Assembly: GCA_963930655.1 (NCBI GenBank)
Contig: OZ005611.1
Coordinates: 317,501-381,500, forward strand
Length of the DNA stretch: 64,000 bases
Reading direction: 5' to 3'
Source: Myrica gale
Taxonomy: Eukaryota > Streptophyta > Magnoliopsida > Fagales > Myricaceae
The notes below the pieces were generated by a model. The model had not been told where the DNA came from. It did no database searches and worked only from the letters and a program-made list of their open reading frames with translations. Of this stretch, positions 43,960-56,198 are shown piece after piece (positions within the stretch are counted from its first letter, which is position 1; every line of letters starts with the position of its first letter). A program made the translations under genes and the position numbers.

Positions 43960-45476
43960 CTTTCCTGTACTCAACAAATAACAACCAATTCAGCCAATCA
44001 ACAAAGGTATCGTACAGTTCATCACATAGTCCCCGTTCTTTTCAAGCCCATTTGGTTACCAAGCAGTTGAGAAGACAGCATTATAAACATGGAAATCTCA
44101 TAAGCTGTCCAAACATATAGGTGCATGATTCCTTTTCTCCATTTTCTCGAGAACAAAAAGGAACTGCAATTTTAGCTTAACTAGATAATCTTCATTATTT
44201 CCAACGCTGAAAGTAGTGATTAGCCTGTTTTAAGAAAATCAAAACTCTCATCACAACCAATATGCCGCTAATTTAATTTAGTAAAACACATTCCCCTGCC
44301 ATAAATAGAGCAAAACCAAATTCAAGCATACGTATATCATGCACTCCTCATAGCAATAGTGAGAACTTATCCACCCAAAGAGAAGAGGTTACAAATTCGA
44401 ACTTTTGCGGGTGGAATTATCAATAGAAGAGGATTTAAAACTGAAATTATGATCAATAGGCCCTCAATCCACCAACAAAACATCACCGAGTAAAACAAAT
44501 TCCGAATTTCCATTAATTTCATACTCCCAAACTGAGTCCAGCTATCGGCATAACCAAAGTCAGACCCTTTCTAATCCAACAGCAAAGACCACTTTCTATA
44601 TTACCCACAACCCTTTCATTGCAAATGACTCAGATTATTTTGCATCACAGAAACTTCGAGATAACCAACCACAAACTATCATCCATGAATACAAACACAC
44701 AGAAACGTACGTACCACATAAATACTATGAATATTATTATTTGTTCACGTAGATTTCCGAGGAGAGTCTGAGAAAATGAAGCGGGTCGAACTAAAAGTCC
44801 TAACACAAAGATAAAGAATACTATCGGTATAATACACACTCTCAGCACAATTCACAACCCTCCAGTGCAACATGAGAAGACAACTGCATCACGAACCGGA
44901 TGAACCGTAAGATCGCTAACAGGAGAAGATGTCGGACTGGAACCGGAACTGACTGTGCAAGGAAACAATGTCTGCGACGACTAATGCGTGACGGAGAGAT
45001 TGAACTTAAAAGCATAACATAGTCAAAACTCAGAATTTCGGTACAGATTTTGTCCCAATTTCTTATTTCTTCTTAAATTTTTTAGAGTTTTAAGAGTTCA
45101 GTTCGACGTTTCTTTCTTTAATTATTATTACCGTTGCGGGTCCCTATTCTTACAGCTTCGTATGGAACCCCGAATTTTTGTGTGACTCGTGAACTATAAT
45201 GCGGGTGCTAAAATGTACGGAGGCAATAATAAATAATGCATCCTAAATTAAAACTCCCTTTCCCCTCTTTCATCAAAAGGGGCACCAATTACTTTATCTC
45301 GTCTCTAAATAATTATTAATTGAAATGGCTTTTAATTTATAATGGACGTAGTAATACTTTCAATAAAATACTTAGGAAATAAGAACATAATAATGGCTGT
45401 CTGTACAGAAACATAAAATATTAAAGGTTGAATGGGTAATTATTATAACATGATTGATTTACTAGAAAGCCTTCGG

Positions 45477-45723
45477 CTATGTTTGGTTTAATTCTCAAAA
45501 CAGTTTTTATTTTTGTGTTTTTTTAGAAGTAGTGTAGATTTTCTTTGGATTGGTAAAAAGTTAGTTAAAAGTTGTTGAAATTTGTATAAAGTTATTGAGA
45601 TCGGTGAAAATGTATTGAAATTAATGAAAAAATTATTGAGATTGGTGAAAATGTACTGGAATTGATGAAAAAGTGAGTGAGAATTTTTTAAAAAACTTTT
45701 TGAGAACTTAAACAAACATAGCC
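45477..45723. repeat. MITE-like element with GGCTATGTTTG ends
   Basis: The left end GGCTATGTTTGGTTTAATTC and right end GAACTTAAACAAACATAGCC are inverted copies about 250 bp apart. The interior has several loose repeats of ATTGAGATTGGTGAAAATGT. Flanks may share TTC, a 3-bp duplication, but this is weak. Non-coding. Confidence 0.6.
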
Positions 45724-46448
45724 TTCCTTTTTTTTTTCTTCATAAAAACATAGAAAAAAAATGAAAAAACGACCAGTTTTAATGACCCAAGCAAACCCAA
45801 TAGTCTATTGACGAGTAGAGGATATAGTTGACGTAAAAGCAATGCCATCAATAAATTAAATAACTATAATTAAATGAGACCAAGTTGATATAAACCCCAA
45901 AACGGATTACTAACAAAATTAAGGAACATTAATTATTATTATTATTATTATTATTATGCCTTTTTCTTTTCTTTTTCCCTCTTCATGAGCAAATATGCTG
46001 ACTGTAGCGTTGGTGAAAGTTGGACGTTAAAATTTTCTGTCGTTGACTGACACCGTATTATCAGGTGTGCTCAAGTACTAGTGGAACTGCTACTTTTTTA
46101 TCGACGTTTGTGAGATTACAGTTTACAACCAATCCAGTATAAACACTTGTCAATTTCACGCGGTCTTGAAAGGCAGCTAGTAATTTCCCCTGGGTTTGCT
46201 GGGTCCCAGCCCTTGGACTATTCATAAACGGCGGGTGGCGATAGATTCCTTTGTCACGGCTTTACATTGAAAGCAAGGGAATCTGTAACATCTGGCTACC
46301 ACGGCGCGTATATACCACACACACTATCAGATTGGAGGAGTGTGTATCCCTTTAGTAAAGCGCGTAACAAATATATATTTTCTGCACATAAAGTCTACAA
46401 ATTGTCACGTTGCAGTTGCCAGCAGAGAAGGCACAGCAACTTGGACCA

Positions 46449-46488
46449 CGATCGCCTGCAATTCGGCCGCCCGAATTGCAGGCGATCG
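46449..46488. repeat. Perfect 18-bp inverted repeat with 4-base loop
   Basis: The arms 46449-46466 and 46471-46488 are exact reverse complements around CCGC. GC-rich and symmetric, unlike the surrounding DNA. It is not followed by a T run, and no neighbouring gene ends here. Confidence 0.85.
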
Positions 46489-46590
46489 GGATCCCAGCAA
46501 AATATAGTAAACCAACTAAGGAGTTCACCAATATAACCGGGCCTTAAAATCTAACACATGTTTATTTTTTTGCATTCATTAAAGTCCCAC

Positions 46591-46627
<37 letters not shown>

Positions 46628-46930
46628 TGTATAATGTATTATTTCCAATTTAGCAATACAGACAGAAACACTCAAATACATGTATCTTACCAAATCTTTG
46701 CTTGGTCCTGACTAGGAATCTAATTACTGTATCATTTGTCTACTCAAGTTTATTAGGCCACTAACTATTTTTATCTAAGCTTATCCTAAATTGTTGCAAG
46801 GAAAAGCGCTCCCCGAGACAAGCATCCTTGATACAAACAAAGTAATTTCCTTCTTTTTTTCCCTGAAAATTCCATCAACCCAAGCTCTACAAACTGTAAG
46901 GAATACCAGAGGACAACGAAAGCAAAGGGA

Positions 46931-48489
46931 TCAGGTGGTTGATTCTTTCAGATAAGCAATAAGATCTGCACGCTCGTGCGGCTTCTTTAATCCAGGAAAA
47001 TCCATCTTTGTTCCAGGAATGTACTGCATAAACCAAAATTTATAAGCACTCAAAGCCTAACTAGAAAGATTAAAAGGTGCAACCTTAGTCCATAGGATGC
47101 ATACAAAATCCTGGCTTCTGAAAATGAGGAGGGGGGGAGGAGGAAAGAATACAGCTAACGGGAGAGTTTTAGGAGTTCACAGTCAAATAGAATGGGCAAG
47201 CATGATGAGCATAGAGCATGTGCTATTTTATCTCAGATTTCACAACCAAAAAAATCATACATACCTTCTTTGGGTTAAGCAAGTAATCATACAAAGTAGT
47301 CTCTTTCCAAATCACAGCCATGTTCTTGTTTCCAGCCGAATAAGAGTACCCGGGAGTTGTGCCAGACTGCCTTCCGAAAAGACCATTCAGATTAGGCCCT
47401 GCATAAGCCAAACAGTCGAAAGACAACTGTGTTAAGACAAAGAACCCGAGATCATTAGCCCAGCACCTAAAAACAATTCTGTCTGGGAAAAGATAAAGCA
47501 ATTGTAATGACATAGGCATGCACTACTCCCAGTGGGCTTAGACAATTAGAAGAGTGAACTACAAACAGATAAGCTCCAAAACTTATAAAAACAGCCAAAC
47601 AATGCATCGTATAATTCCAGGGAGTAAGTTCAGCTTTGCATTTAGATTGGGCCAGTGGGAGTTTGTCCCTAGAATCGCCAATGGAACCCCTTAGTTTCAT
47701 TACAAGATGCGCACGTCTTGAGGTTTCAATAATCACCCCATAAAATGTGTTTATTTCTGGACTACTTAGGTTATACATCGTGTAAATCAGCATACTATGC
47801 CAGCCAGTTCCCTCTATGTGAAAAGACCGTTACTGAAGCTCCTGAAATTTCTCCAAAAACAGCGCACCAACAGCAAGTAGTTCAAGTGCAATTGGCTTCT
47901 ACAGCAGCAGATACAAATTCATTAGCATTTTGAAATTCTTGGAGTTCCAATTAGCTCAATAAATTTGTAATATAATCAAATACATATATAACATGGTTTT
48001 GGTATTCTGCCAAACCATTTCTTGAGATTTCCTTTCACTGTATTTACTAACATTCCAACCATCACTATGGGTCACTGCCAATACCATTTCACGCAAATCC
48101 CACCATGTATTCCATCAAAATTAAGATTCTAAATCATTATTAAGACATAGACCCAAAACTTCAGGACAAAAAGATGTACTTTCTTAGTTTCTTTCTTGAG
48201 AGACAGACATACCCACATAAAATCAAATATTTGAGGAGCAACATCTAATGGTTAAATGAGAAACACCATAAAGTGCTGAAGAAATCGTAAACAACAAACC
48301 ATACATGCACACACACATGCAATGGGTAAACAAATTCGGAAAAATCTCAGTATACAGACAAGAACAGTAGAGGTGACCTTGTTTGTGACCAGCGCCTTTC
48401 GCGATGGTATGGCACTGAGCGCACTTGATCTTGAAAATCTTCTCTCTGGCTTTGTAATCGCCAGGTGGAGCTTGTTCGAAGCTCGCCAT
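46931..48489 (-). CDS. CYTC: Cytochrome c
   Basis: Three exons (48489-48378, 47398-47265, 47023-46931) give 112 residues, the plant cytochrome c length. Haem attachment CAQCH is at 23-27, with His27 as one axial ligand and Met89 in PGTKM as the other. [21 protein letters not shown] and [13 protein letters not shown] are normal. The protein shuttles electrons from complex III to complex IV in the mitochondrial intermembrane space. One feature is odd: residue 15 is Arg (KAREK) where the family has Gly (KAGEK; Gly6 in horse numbering), a position packed between the N- and C-terminal helices. Ile21, Tyr12 and Lys69-Glu-Thr are also unusual. The gene may be a diverging paralogue, though frame and splice sites are intact. 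Confidence 0.9.
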
Positions 48490-48499
48490 TTATTCTCCG

Positions 48500-50240
48500 G
48501 ATGAAATGAAATTTCACCGAGTCGGATAGGAAGGGTTTTGCTACGGTTTAAAGAGCTGTTCAAGGGATTCAAACGCAATTGGTTTTTTATGGTTTGTTGG
48601 CTGAAGCGGTGGCATGCGTCGCGACATTGTTATTCTTAAGTAACTCTTGGTAAGCGCCCTTTCGTCTTCGGGTTCTTCTACGCTGTCGGCTTGAACGCCG
48701 GTCGATTTCAGAAGATAATAACTAGGATGCCGCCAGTTTTCCCTTACTTTTTGTCTGTGCTTTGTACGAGTGTTAAAATAAAATAAAAATCGCGCTTTTA
48801 AGAGCGTCCAGACTACGTTATCAAGACCTTGATTTGTAACATGGTCAGATTCTCAATCTCTCTCTTTTACTCTCACTTTTTTCACTTTTTTTTATTAACT
48901 TTTTCATTTTTTCTCACTTTTTCCCTGCTACTAAAATTTTATTTAACCAAACATCGTGTTGGTCTTCTCAAGGGATCAGCCTCCAACGCCAACTTTTGGT
49001 TAATATTGTTGTAATTAAAGAACTGATTTACTTGTATATCCAGCCTTTCGGATCATCCCCATTGAAACGGGAAAAATCAATCCGAGTTGCTCTCAATTGC
49101 AGCGCACTTCCAGCATCTCCACTGTTTGAAGCTTATCCAACATCCTCCTGTTGCTTCCCAAGAGCACGGACCAATGTTTTCCACATCTTGAGTCATGGGC
49201 TGCAATTGATGGTTAACAAAATTGAGTGTCTAGAGTTTTCTGTTATTCTTCCATAACTCTTTGTTGTTCTGCATTTGACAGCCTCAAATTTGCTATAGCT
49301 TCAGAGAGTTGTGTGAACCTTGTACCCTCAGTCATAAGGAACGCGGCTTTGGTACCTTTTGTAATGGACTCAAATAAACTTAAAAAATTCACACCTTAAA
49401 AAACCGACTTTCCAAGTGGAGGTGCCTCCAAACTTATATAAAGTCATCTAAATATTTTCCTAACTAACATGAAATTGTTACATACCTCCATCCTTAAGAG
49501 ATTCACTCCTTAGAAAACTGGTTTTTCAAGTGGAGGTGCCTCCAAGTTTATATAAAGTCATCTAAATACTTTCTTAACCAATGTGAGATCGTTACATACT
49601 CCACCCTTTTAAGACCAACGCCCACGTTGGTCGAGCATCATGAGACTTCTATTCATTGGGCCAGGGCCATGCCCGTACCACCAGATCCATAATCGACCAC
49701 TCCATAGGCGTGGTGGCACAAGAGTCCACAACCGACTTTGATACAATTTGCAAGACCCGCAGAGACTTGAAAATTCAAATCTTAGAAAACCGGCTTTCAT
49801 GCCTAGTTTGAGCATGCCTAGTTTGAGAATACTGGAAAGCAGGCCGAAATCAATTAGGCTGGAAGCACTACCTTTTTCACTCATCAAGATCAGATTATTC
49901 GACCAACAGTTTTACGAACAGCAATCAGATGATCCATCATGATTCTTAATCATGAAACACAAAGGAATATAGTGGTCAAGCAAGCAAAATCAACATACCA
50001 ACCAAATTCCTGCCTGGCGAAAATATTCGCCTCCATTGCGAGTGTAAGAGCAACGAGGGGAGTAAGAAAATTGGTTACGGAAATGGTTAAGGAAAAACCC
50101 AAAGGCAGATCAGAAATTCCTCCAAGCAAAACCATATCTAAAATTAGAAAACAAACCAATAATTGAATTACTTATTCAGGTACACACCCTTTACAATCAG
50201 TTTTTTCTTAACCACAAAATTGATATACACAATGTAAGTT
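48500..50240. other. Intergenic region, cytochrome c promoter side and repeats
   Basis: The cytochrome c leader and promoter lie just above 48489. Beyond that no gene is recognised. A CTCACTTTTT-rich tract is at about 48860-48925, and a dispersed repeat at 49390-49810 is listed separately. Confidence 0.5.
49390..49810. repeat. Dispersed repeat with tandem units of about 105 bp
   Basis: Two successive units share CAAGTGGAGGTGCCTCCAA, then TTATATAAAGTCATCTAAATA and GTTACATAC (first at about 49400-49490, second at about 49505-49605). A third partial start (CTTAGAAAACCGGCTTTC) is near 49785. The intervening text (CACGTTGGTCGAGCATCATG and on) is familiar from plant dispersed repeats. Likely a degenerate non-coding retroelement; class not determined. 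Confidence 0.55.
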
Positions 50241-50252
50241 TCTAGCATGCTT

Positions 50253-51491
50253 TCAGGGTCCAGGAACTTGTATAGGAGGGCGCATAGGCCAGCCGAGAAG
50301 AGGAGGTGATCCTGGTGGGGTTGCATCCCGGCTAGGAGAGAAGAGACTCAGTTCTACAAATGTCCCTGTTGAAGTCCCATCTTTCTCGAAAGTCCGAAAA
50401 GATATTGATCCACGCTTTGTTGAATCATCAGAATTTCTACTGAGACTAATCCGACCACTTTCTTCCAGATGACTCTGGTTAGCAATAAGAGAAACGGTAT
50501 CATTGTGATCCTCAGCAACCCTTCTCCTAGCCTCTATGTCCTGTAGATTTCCCAGGGCTAAAGAATCTGCAACTGGGTAGTACACAAGCATGCATACACA
50601 CACCCCAGCGCAACATAAAAGGGCAAGAAAAGCCAGCAAAACAAGAGCTTCAAACAGAAAATGCTCTGGTTCAGACAAAACAGATAAACCAAGGAAAAGA
50701 ACCCTCAATGGTAGGAGACTCGAAACAGAGAATATCAATGTGTAAACTCTCTTCTGCAAACCCTTATTGATGACCAATTTCAAAATCCGACTTCCAAGCC
50801 AAAACAAGTAGGTAGTGAGGATCATGGTAAAAATCCCAAGGAATATAGTGCTCAGTAAAGGGTAAGTGCAGAGGGCTATATCATCAGTGTTTTCCATCCT
50901 AGGAGGAGCGGCTGTACTCATAAAATAGTGAGGCAGCTTTCTCAGGTAACTCCTATCCTTGTTTGAGTGAGGTCCCATTAAAATAACAAGCAGCTGAAGA
51001 AGGAACATAGGAAGGCAGTAGAGAAGGACAAAACCTGCTGTTTTCCCATTCCATTTTCTGTGTAGAATCCCCAACTCCGTCTTCTGCAAAGGCGCACGAA
51101 TGAGAAACACGAGGGTGAGGAACAGGCAAGGTTCCGCAAACCCCAGATTTGAAACAATGTATCCTTTGCAAACAGTGTCCTGCCATTTCAAGTGAAAGGC
51201 ACGACTCAACAAACTTAGCCGTATCACCTCACCAAAACCCCACCAGATCGCAAACAAGGTGAATGTGATCCGGATGATCCACGGACCACTAAAATAACTG
51301 AGTTGAATACAACCTTGGCTACGAATACGAGACCGGAAGTAAAACGAGTAAATGATGCATAGCAGACCAAGTACAAGCAAGATGGAAACTAGACAAATTG
51401 TCACCACACCGAATGCATCGGCAGCAAATCTCGTCAGGGGCATTACCCGAAGCACAGATTCCACGCATGCTCTCAGCCAGCATGGATACAA
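50253..51491 (-). CDS. Multi-pass membrane protein, receptor-like topology
   Basis: A single coding exon of 412 residues. About seven or eight hydrophobic segments are visible, roughly at 27-50, 70-90, 112-132, 152-174, 212-234, 256-275 and 280-306. They are followed by a soluble, serine-rich tail (310-412) with RRRVAEDHND, SLSRNSDDSTKRGS and a Pro-rich end. No signal peptide is clear. The topology resembles candidate plant GPCR-like proteins, but I cannot name the family and no enzymatic motif is present. The likely site is plasma membrane or an endomembrane. A leader exon seems to lie about 2 kb upstream. Confidence 0.8.
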   Translation of the reverse strand: MYPCWLRACVESVLRVMPLTRFAADAFGVVTICLVSILLVLGLLCIIYSFYFRSRIRSQGCIQLSYFSGPWIIRITFTLFAIWWGFGEVIRLSLLSRAFHLKWQDTVCKGYIVSNLGFAEPCLFLTLVFLIRAPLQKTELGILHRKWNGKTAGFVLLYCLPMFLLQLLVILMGPHSNKDRSYLRKLPHYFMSTAAPPRMENTDDIALCTYPLLSTIFLGIFTMILTTYLFWLGSRILKLVINKGLQKRVYTLIFSVSSLLPLRVLFLGLSVLSEPEHFLFEALVLLAFLALLCCAGVCVCMLVYYPVADSLALGNLQDIEARRRVAEDHNDTVSLIANQSHLEESGRISLSRNSDDSTKRGSISFRTFEKDGTSTGTFVELSLFSPSRDATPPGSPPLLGWPMRPPIQVPGP

Positions 51492-52621
51492 TAATCCTCT
51501 AGTAGAGTATACGCTTCCTTCCCAGATTTAAGGCAAATAACACAAATAGGTTCCAATGTAGTACCAGAAGATGCTCATTGACATCACATTAAACATAAAC
51601 ACAATCACTCCGTATGATGATTCAGCAACATAGTCAACAGCACCCGGCTAGCAACTCGGCATAAGTTTGTATGTGAGAGAAACAACACAATTTGTGTCAA
51701 TAAGTCGACAGTTTTTGTTTGGGCTCCATGGTTGATTGCTGCATATAGAAAAACTGAAAACTATGAGCAAACAACGAATTTGAAATAGGAATAAGAGGGC
51801 CATAATACTTTTCCAGGTTGCCCACTAAAAGGGTTTCAACCTGTACTCATATCAACTAAAAATCAGCTATCCTCTGGAATCAAGATATATGAAGAGAACC
51901 CAACAAAAAGATTCCATGCAAATTGGAAAACATAATAAGATCTTAAATCTTCAATCAAAGACCTAACTCTCTTTCACCAAAGGCCAATGTGTCTTATTAA
52001 ATTTTTGCAACTACCGTAATTGATTAAAAAAAAAGAGACAAGGAAAAGATAAATGTAAATAATCATATGAAATAAATGAACTCTTGATCCATGTGGAAAA
52101 CAGATTTTCAGAAGAATCATTGTATCCATTTACCATTTACCCAAAAATGAAAATCTCAAGAGAGCTGTGCTTCAAGGCCAACTAAAGTAAGGTAACAATC
52201 AACTAATTGCAGCTCGTTGTAACAAACAAACTCGGAAAATGGTGCATATCCTCAGTTGCAGATATCTTTCACATTTTTCCGTCCACTCAATGAGATGAGA
52301 TGGGTCCTCAACCCTTGTTCAATTAATAAAGGAAAGTAAAACACTTTGTCCAGCACTACTGTGGTACTTTTTTCATCACTTCCACAAACTTAATTGTCCA
52401 GCTGGGTACAATCCATGCAAGCTGGAAACTTTTGGGTATTCCCAAACTAAATCCTGAAAAAAAATTATATCTATACTAGATTTAGTAACATCAACAATGT
52501 CTAGAAAGAACCCGGTTCGAGGGAAAAATCCCCACCGAACCACACTTTCAAATAAATTCTACTCCGATCCACTAATTACCTAAGTTACCACTCAGATAAG
52601 GTCTCGAGTAATTTAACTATA

Positions 52622-53018
52622 AGGAGAAAATACATTTTTCACGCACAAACTATCAGTTTTACACTTTGCACCTTAAACTATCAATTTTGATACATTGCAC
52701 ACTCTAACTACCAAATTTTGACACTTTGCACCCTATGTCAAATTTGTAGACTAAAATGATGATAATACCCTCGACCCATCTTGCATATATTAAAGATATT
52801 ATTGTCAATTCATTAATTTATTAAGGGTGTTATTGTTAAATGGAGGGTGAAAAGTGTTTAATGTTAGTAGTTGGAGGGTGCAATGTGTCAAAGTGGGTAG
52901 TTTAGGGTGCAAAGTGTCAAAAATTGGTAGTTAGAGGGTGCAATGTATCAAAATTGGTAGTTTAGGGTGCAAAGTGTAAAACCTATGGTAGTTTGTGGGT
53001 TGAAAGTGTATTTTCCCC
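52622..53018. mobile_element. 397-bp MITE with long inverted repeats
   Basis: The left end AGGAGAAAATACATTTTTCAC is inverted at the right end as GTGTATTTTCCCC, and the similarity continues inward for over 100 bp as repeated ACTTTGCACCCTAAACTACC units. Flanks are both TAACTATA (52614-52621 and 53019-53026). It sits in the probable 5' UTR intron of the membrane-protein gene. A partial relative is at about 55490-55715. Non-coding; an 8- or 9-bp duplication suggests hAT or Mutator type. Confidence 0.8.
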
Positions 53019-53469
53019 TAACTATAATTATTTATCTCGTTCAAACATTAACAAACTAAAACACAAATGTATATCGGACACGACATTATACTTCTTCGTT
53101 TCACTTTAATTGAAGGCGTCATTATAATAAAAAACAACATTTTGTTTGAAAAAACCAAGTCTCGGATTTTCACAGAACACAAAAATGAAATCCTCAATTT
53201 CACTTCCTTCTATTTTCCGCCGTTACTGAGCAACCAGACAGGCCTTAATTATCCCTATCATGAAAATCAAAGCCACACCCCCAAATCTATGCCTTTCAGA
53301 CAATAAAAACAACTACATATACATATTACTAGGGGGGGAAATTGTTATCGTTAGCACCATAAACACATATGCTACGATGTCAGCAAGAAAACCACGAAAA
53401 AAAAACAATTTGTATCGAGTAAAAGGTATAGAAACCCTAATTTCAATAATTGGAAGCTAAAAACAATAC

Positions 53470-53720
53470 CGGAATGAACAAAAACTAGATCAATGGGGAG
53501 CTTATAGACGGAAGAATCTTGATCTGGACCACTCCAACCCGCGTAACCAAGAATCGTAGAAAAATATCAGAAACCCTAAAGTCGCTCGGAGAAAGAAGGA
53601 GCGAACCAGGGCGAGCAATAGAGGGAGATGCAGGAGGGAGGGGGAGAAAGAGAGAGAAGAACCGAGACAACGTAGTTAGGGGGAATAGGTGTGAGTGGGA
53701 CTTTGTTGGTGACAGGCTGT
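53470..53720 (-). promoter_or_regulatory. Probable leader exon of the membrane-protein gene
   Basis: On the minus strand a pyrimidine-rich leader (CCTCCCTCCTGCATCTCCC, then TTTAGGGTTTC) ends at a donor, TTCCG|GTATT, at 53470. With the coding exon starting at 51491, this implies a 5' UTR intron of roughly 1.9 kb. Leader-like composition is visible; the link to the coding exon is inferred. Confidence 0.45.
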
Positions 53721-53879
53721 CTCCAGCTGTGTCTACCCGAGCCTGTAGGCTCGGAACTGAAGGGGCTCGTTTGCTTCGAGCCTACGTGGCAGTGGTCGTG
53801 GCGGCGTTTGCGGGTATATATGCTTTGTTTTATTTCCCTTAACACAAATACAGGGGAGGGGGTCTGCTAGCCTGTCAGT

Positions 53880-55690
53880 CAAATCTAGGCCCATTAAAAG
53901 CAAATTGAATTTCTCTTCCTAATTTTACTATATTGTTTGTTTACACATGAAATTTTATTAAAATTTTAACTTTTTTACATTCTCATTTTTTTTCTTACTT
54001 TTTTCTCTTATTTTTTTTACTTTTTACCAATTTTTTCACTTTTTCACTTACTTTTTCATTCTCTCTCCTTACTTTTTATCTAATTTTTTTACACTTTTTA
54101 CTAACTTTTTCACTTTTTCACTCTCTCACCTCACTTTTTCACAAACCCTAAAATTTTACTTACTCAAACACTATGTAAAAGAGATGGATTTTAGTTCGAA
54201 ATTGTGAAATATTTGCTTAATAAAAGAAGAAAAAAACTGCCATAAATATTGTAGTAATATTAAGACCTATAATATTCAGGTTAATTAAAAAATATTTTTG
54301 AATATTTCTATGAGCGTAGCCTAAATAGAACACGGACAGCCAGCTCTGACTGCAAATTTTTATGGGTATGTTTGTTTGTCAAAATATTGGCTAATATTCT
54401 CGAAATTTTAGAAATCTTTATTTTATTGAGATTTATTAAAATTTGTGAAAGGTAAAGTGTGTAGGTGTAAAATTTAAAAATATTAAAATGTGTTTATTTT
54501 ACTATAAACTTTTATGTCCCAACATATTGGATAAACAAACATATCCTATGGGAATGTGCCTCTACCGTGTTATTTGCAAAGAATTACCATACTTACCAAT
54601 TCTTATCATTGCCGCCTATGAACATCTCTTCTTCTAGACTATATGTACACATTATTTGCAAAGAAAATGCATCCAATGTGAATGTGCCTCTATCGTGTTA
54701 TACCAAAAGTTTTTTTTTATTTAACTTACCAAAATAATCAAATAAAAGCAATTGGAGACTCAAATATGATTAATATATTATCATATAGAAATATAAAACT
54801 TTGAAAACCCATGGTATGTTCACATGGGAAGCAGTTAAGTAGGCATATAAAAATACATGTACACTAAAAAGAGCAATTAAACTATACATACAAAAAGCGT
54901 GTTGCAGTCTTTAATATTGCAACATATATACGTGTCTTTTTCTCTCTCTTGGTCATCTTTCAATTTGGATTCAATCATTATAGCAAGATTAAAAAAAATT
55001 GGAGCAGTAAATAATTATATGCTTGAAAAAGTAAGGTCCACCCTAAGGTAATGGGGTAAATAATAAGCTGATAACTACATTAGTTATGCCGTGATGAGAT
55101 GGGAAGACTCCTAAGATGTGCTGAGAGGCAGCAAATTAACCTCTGCCAAAAGTTATTTTTCTATTTGGAAATTAAGGGGATTTTATTATGGTATATAGGC
55201 AGGGGACCAATTGAGGAGCCAGGAGCATTTAAAGCTGTAGGATGTTCCCAAAATAGTCATTTTCGTCAAAATTCACGGCCGCTATTTTTTATTATTTTTT
55301 AAAAAAAATATTATCTTTTTACTTTTAACCATAGCCAAGCCTCGTTAAAAGTAGATGGCTCTTTATTTTCTTTTCTTTTCCAAAACCACAAAATAAAAAT
55401 AATTTAAAATAATAAACTTTTATGTCCTTTATTTTATAGAGTAATATTGAACTGATTGTATATACTTGGTTCTCTATTAATTTAGGGATAAATATACTTT
55501 TCACCCATCAACTATCATGTATATGACACATTACACTCTAAATTATTAATTTTGACACATTACATCATCTAATTATTAATGTTAAACAGTTTTCACTCTT
55601 CATCCCGAACAATAATAACTTTAAAGGTATTATCATCATTTTAGTCTAAAAATTAAATAAATTGGAAAAATGTCTAAATTTAATAGTTAA
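53880..55690. other. Intergenic AT-rich region with small elements
   Basis: Contains a CTTTTTCACTTTTT-rich block (53930-54180), an inverted-end element (about 54366-54551), two occurrences of GAATGTGCCTCTA with CGTGTTAT (54553 and 54681), and a partial relative of the MITE at 52622 (about 55490-55715). No gene recognised. Confidence 0.5.
54366..54551. repeat. MITE-like element with GGTATGTTTGTTTG ends
   Basis: The left GGTATGTTTGTTTGTCAAAATATTGG and its near-inverse at the right end, reading CCAACATATTGGATAAACAAACATATCC, are about 185 bp apart. The interior is AT-rich. The ends resemble those at 45477. Target duplication not certain. Confidence 0.55.
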
Positions 55691-55714
55691 ATGGTGCACT
55701 GTGTCAAAACTTGG

Positions 55715-56198
55715 AGTACTTATTACACCCGGGATACAACTCTTGCTCAGCATCCGCCCATAACTTGGTATACGCAGAAAATTCATCTCCAAACCCAGAC
55801 TGGACTGTTTCAGGATCCAGTATATTCTCATCAACCCCTGCTCCCGCCTCAAAATCTTTTAACATGTCTCTCATATCATTATTTATGTTTCCCTAAGAAT
55901 CATCACTACCCGGTTCAGGTTCTAAATTCACCACCCAGTTAGAAACTTCTGAAATTGACTCTCCGTGAAATACTCAATGAGTGTAACTCTGGTCAAACCC
56001 AATTATGAATAAATGATCATTCATCCTGTCCACACGTTGGAACAACACATTCTTACATCTCTTACATGGACATCTTATCATACCTCGACTATCTGCATAA
56101 CTACGGACAACACTCATAAAATCACGAACACCATCACTATACTTCGCACTTTTGAGTCTATCAGCCTCATCAATGCAGCTCTTATCCATATTGTTCAT
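55715..56198 (-). pseudogene. CACTA transposase N-terminal remnant
   Basis: The 74-residue frame 56198-55974 reads SAKYSDGVRDFMSVVRSYAD, IRCPCKRCKN, DHLFIIGFDQSYTH, the transposase-associated domain found before the TNP2 transposase of plant CACTA (En/Spm) elements. A stop follows directly, but the downstream sequence to about 55715 still reads as the acidic linker typical of these proteins in continuation. The catalytic TNP2 part and CACTA termini are absent, so it is a dead fragment. Confidence 0.7.

Larger units (their letters stand above)
45010..46920. other. Intergenic region with simple repeats
   Basis: Between the GBA2-type promoter and the cytochrome c 3' end. Holds a small inverted-end element (45468-45725), an (ATT)n tract at about 45931-45956, a perfect hairpin at 46449-46488, and a (CACATA)n tract at about 46588-46627. 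No gene recognised; the 89-codon frame at 46267 lacks any domain and is partly made by the hairpin. Confidence 0.55.

Noticed and set aside
46267-46536. 89-codon frame over the perfect hairpin
   Set aside because: Half of it is created by the palindrome; no domain, splice context or start context supports a gene.
46588-46627. Regularly spaced CACATA repeats
   Set aside because: Checked as a possible CRISPR-like array; it is a continuous hexanucleotide microsatellite without spacers.
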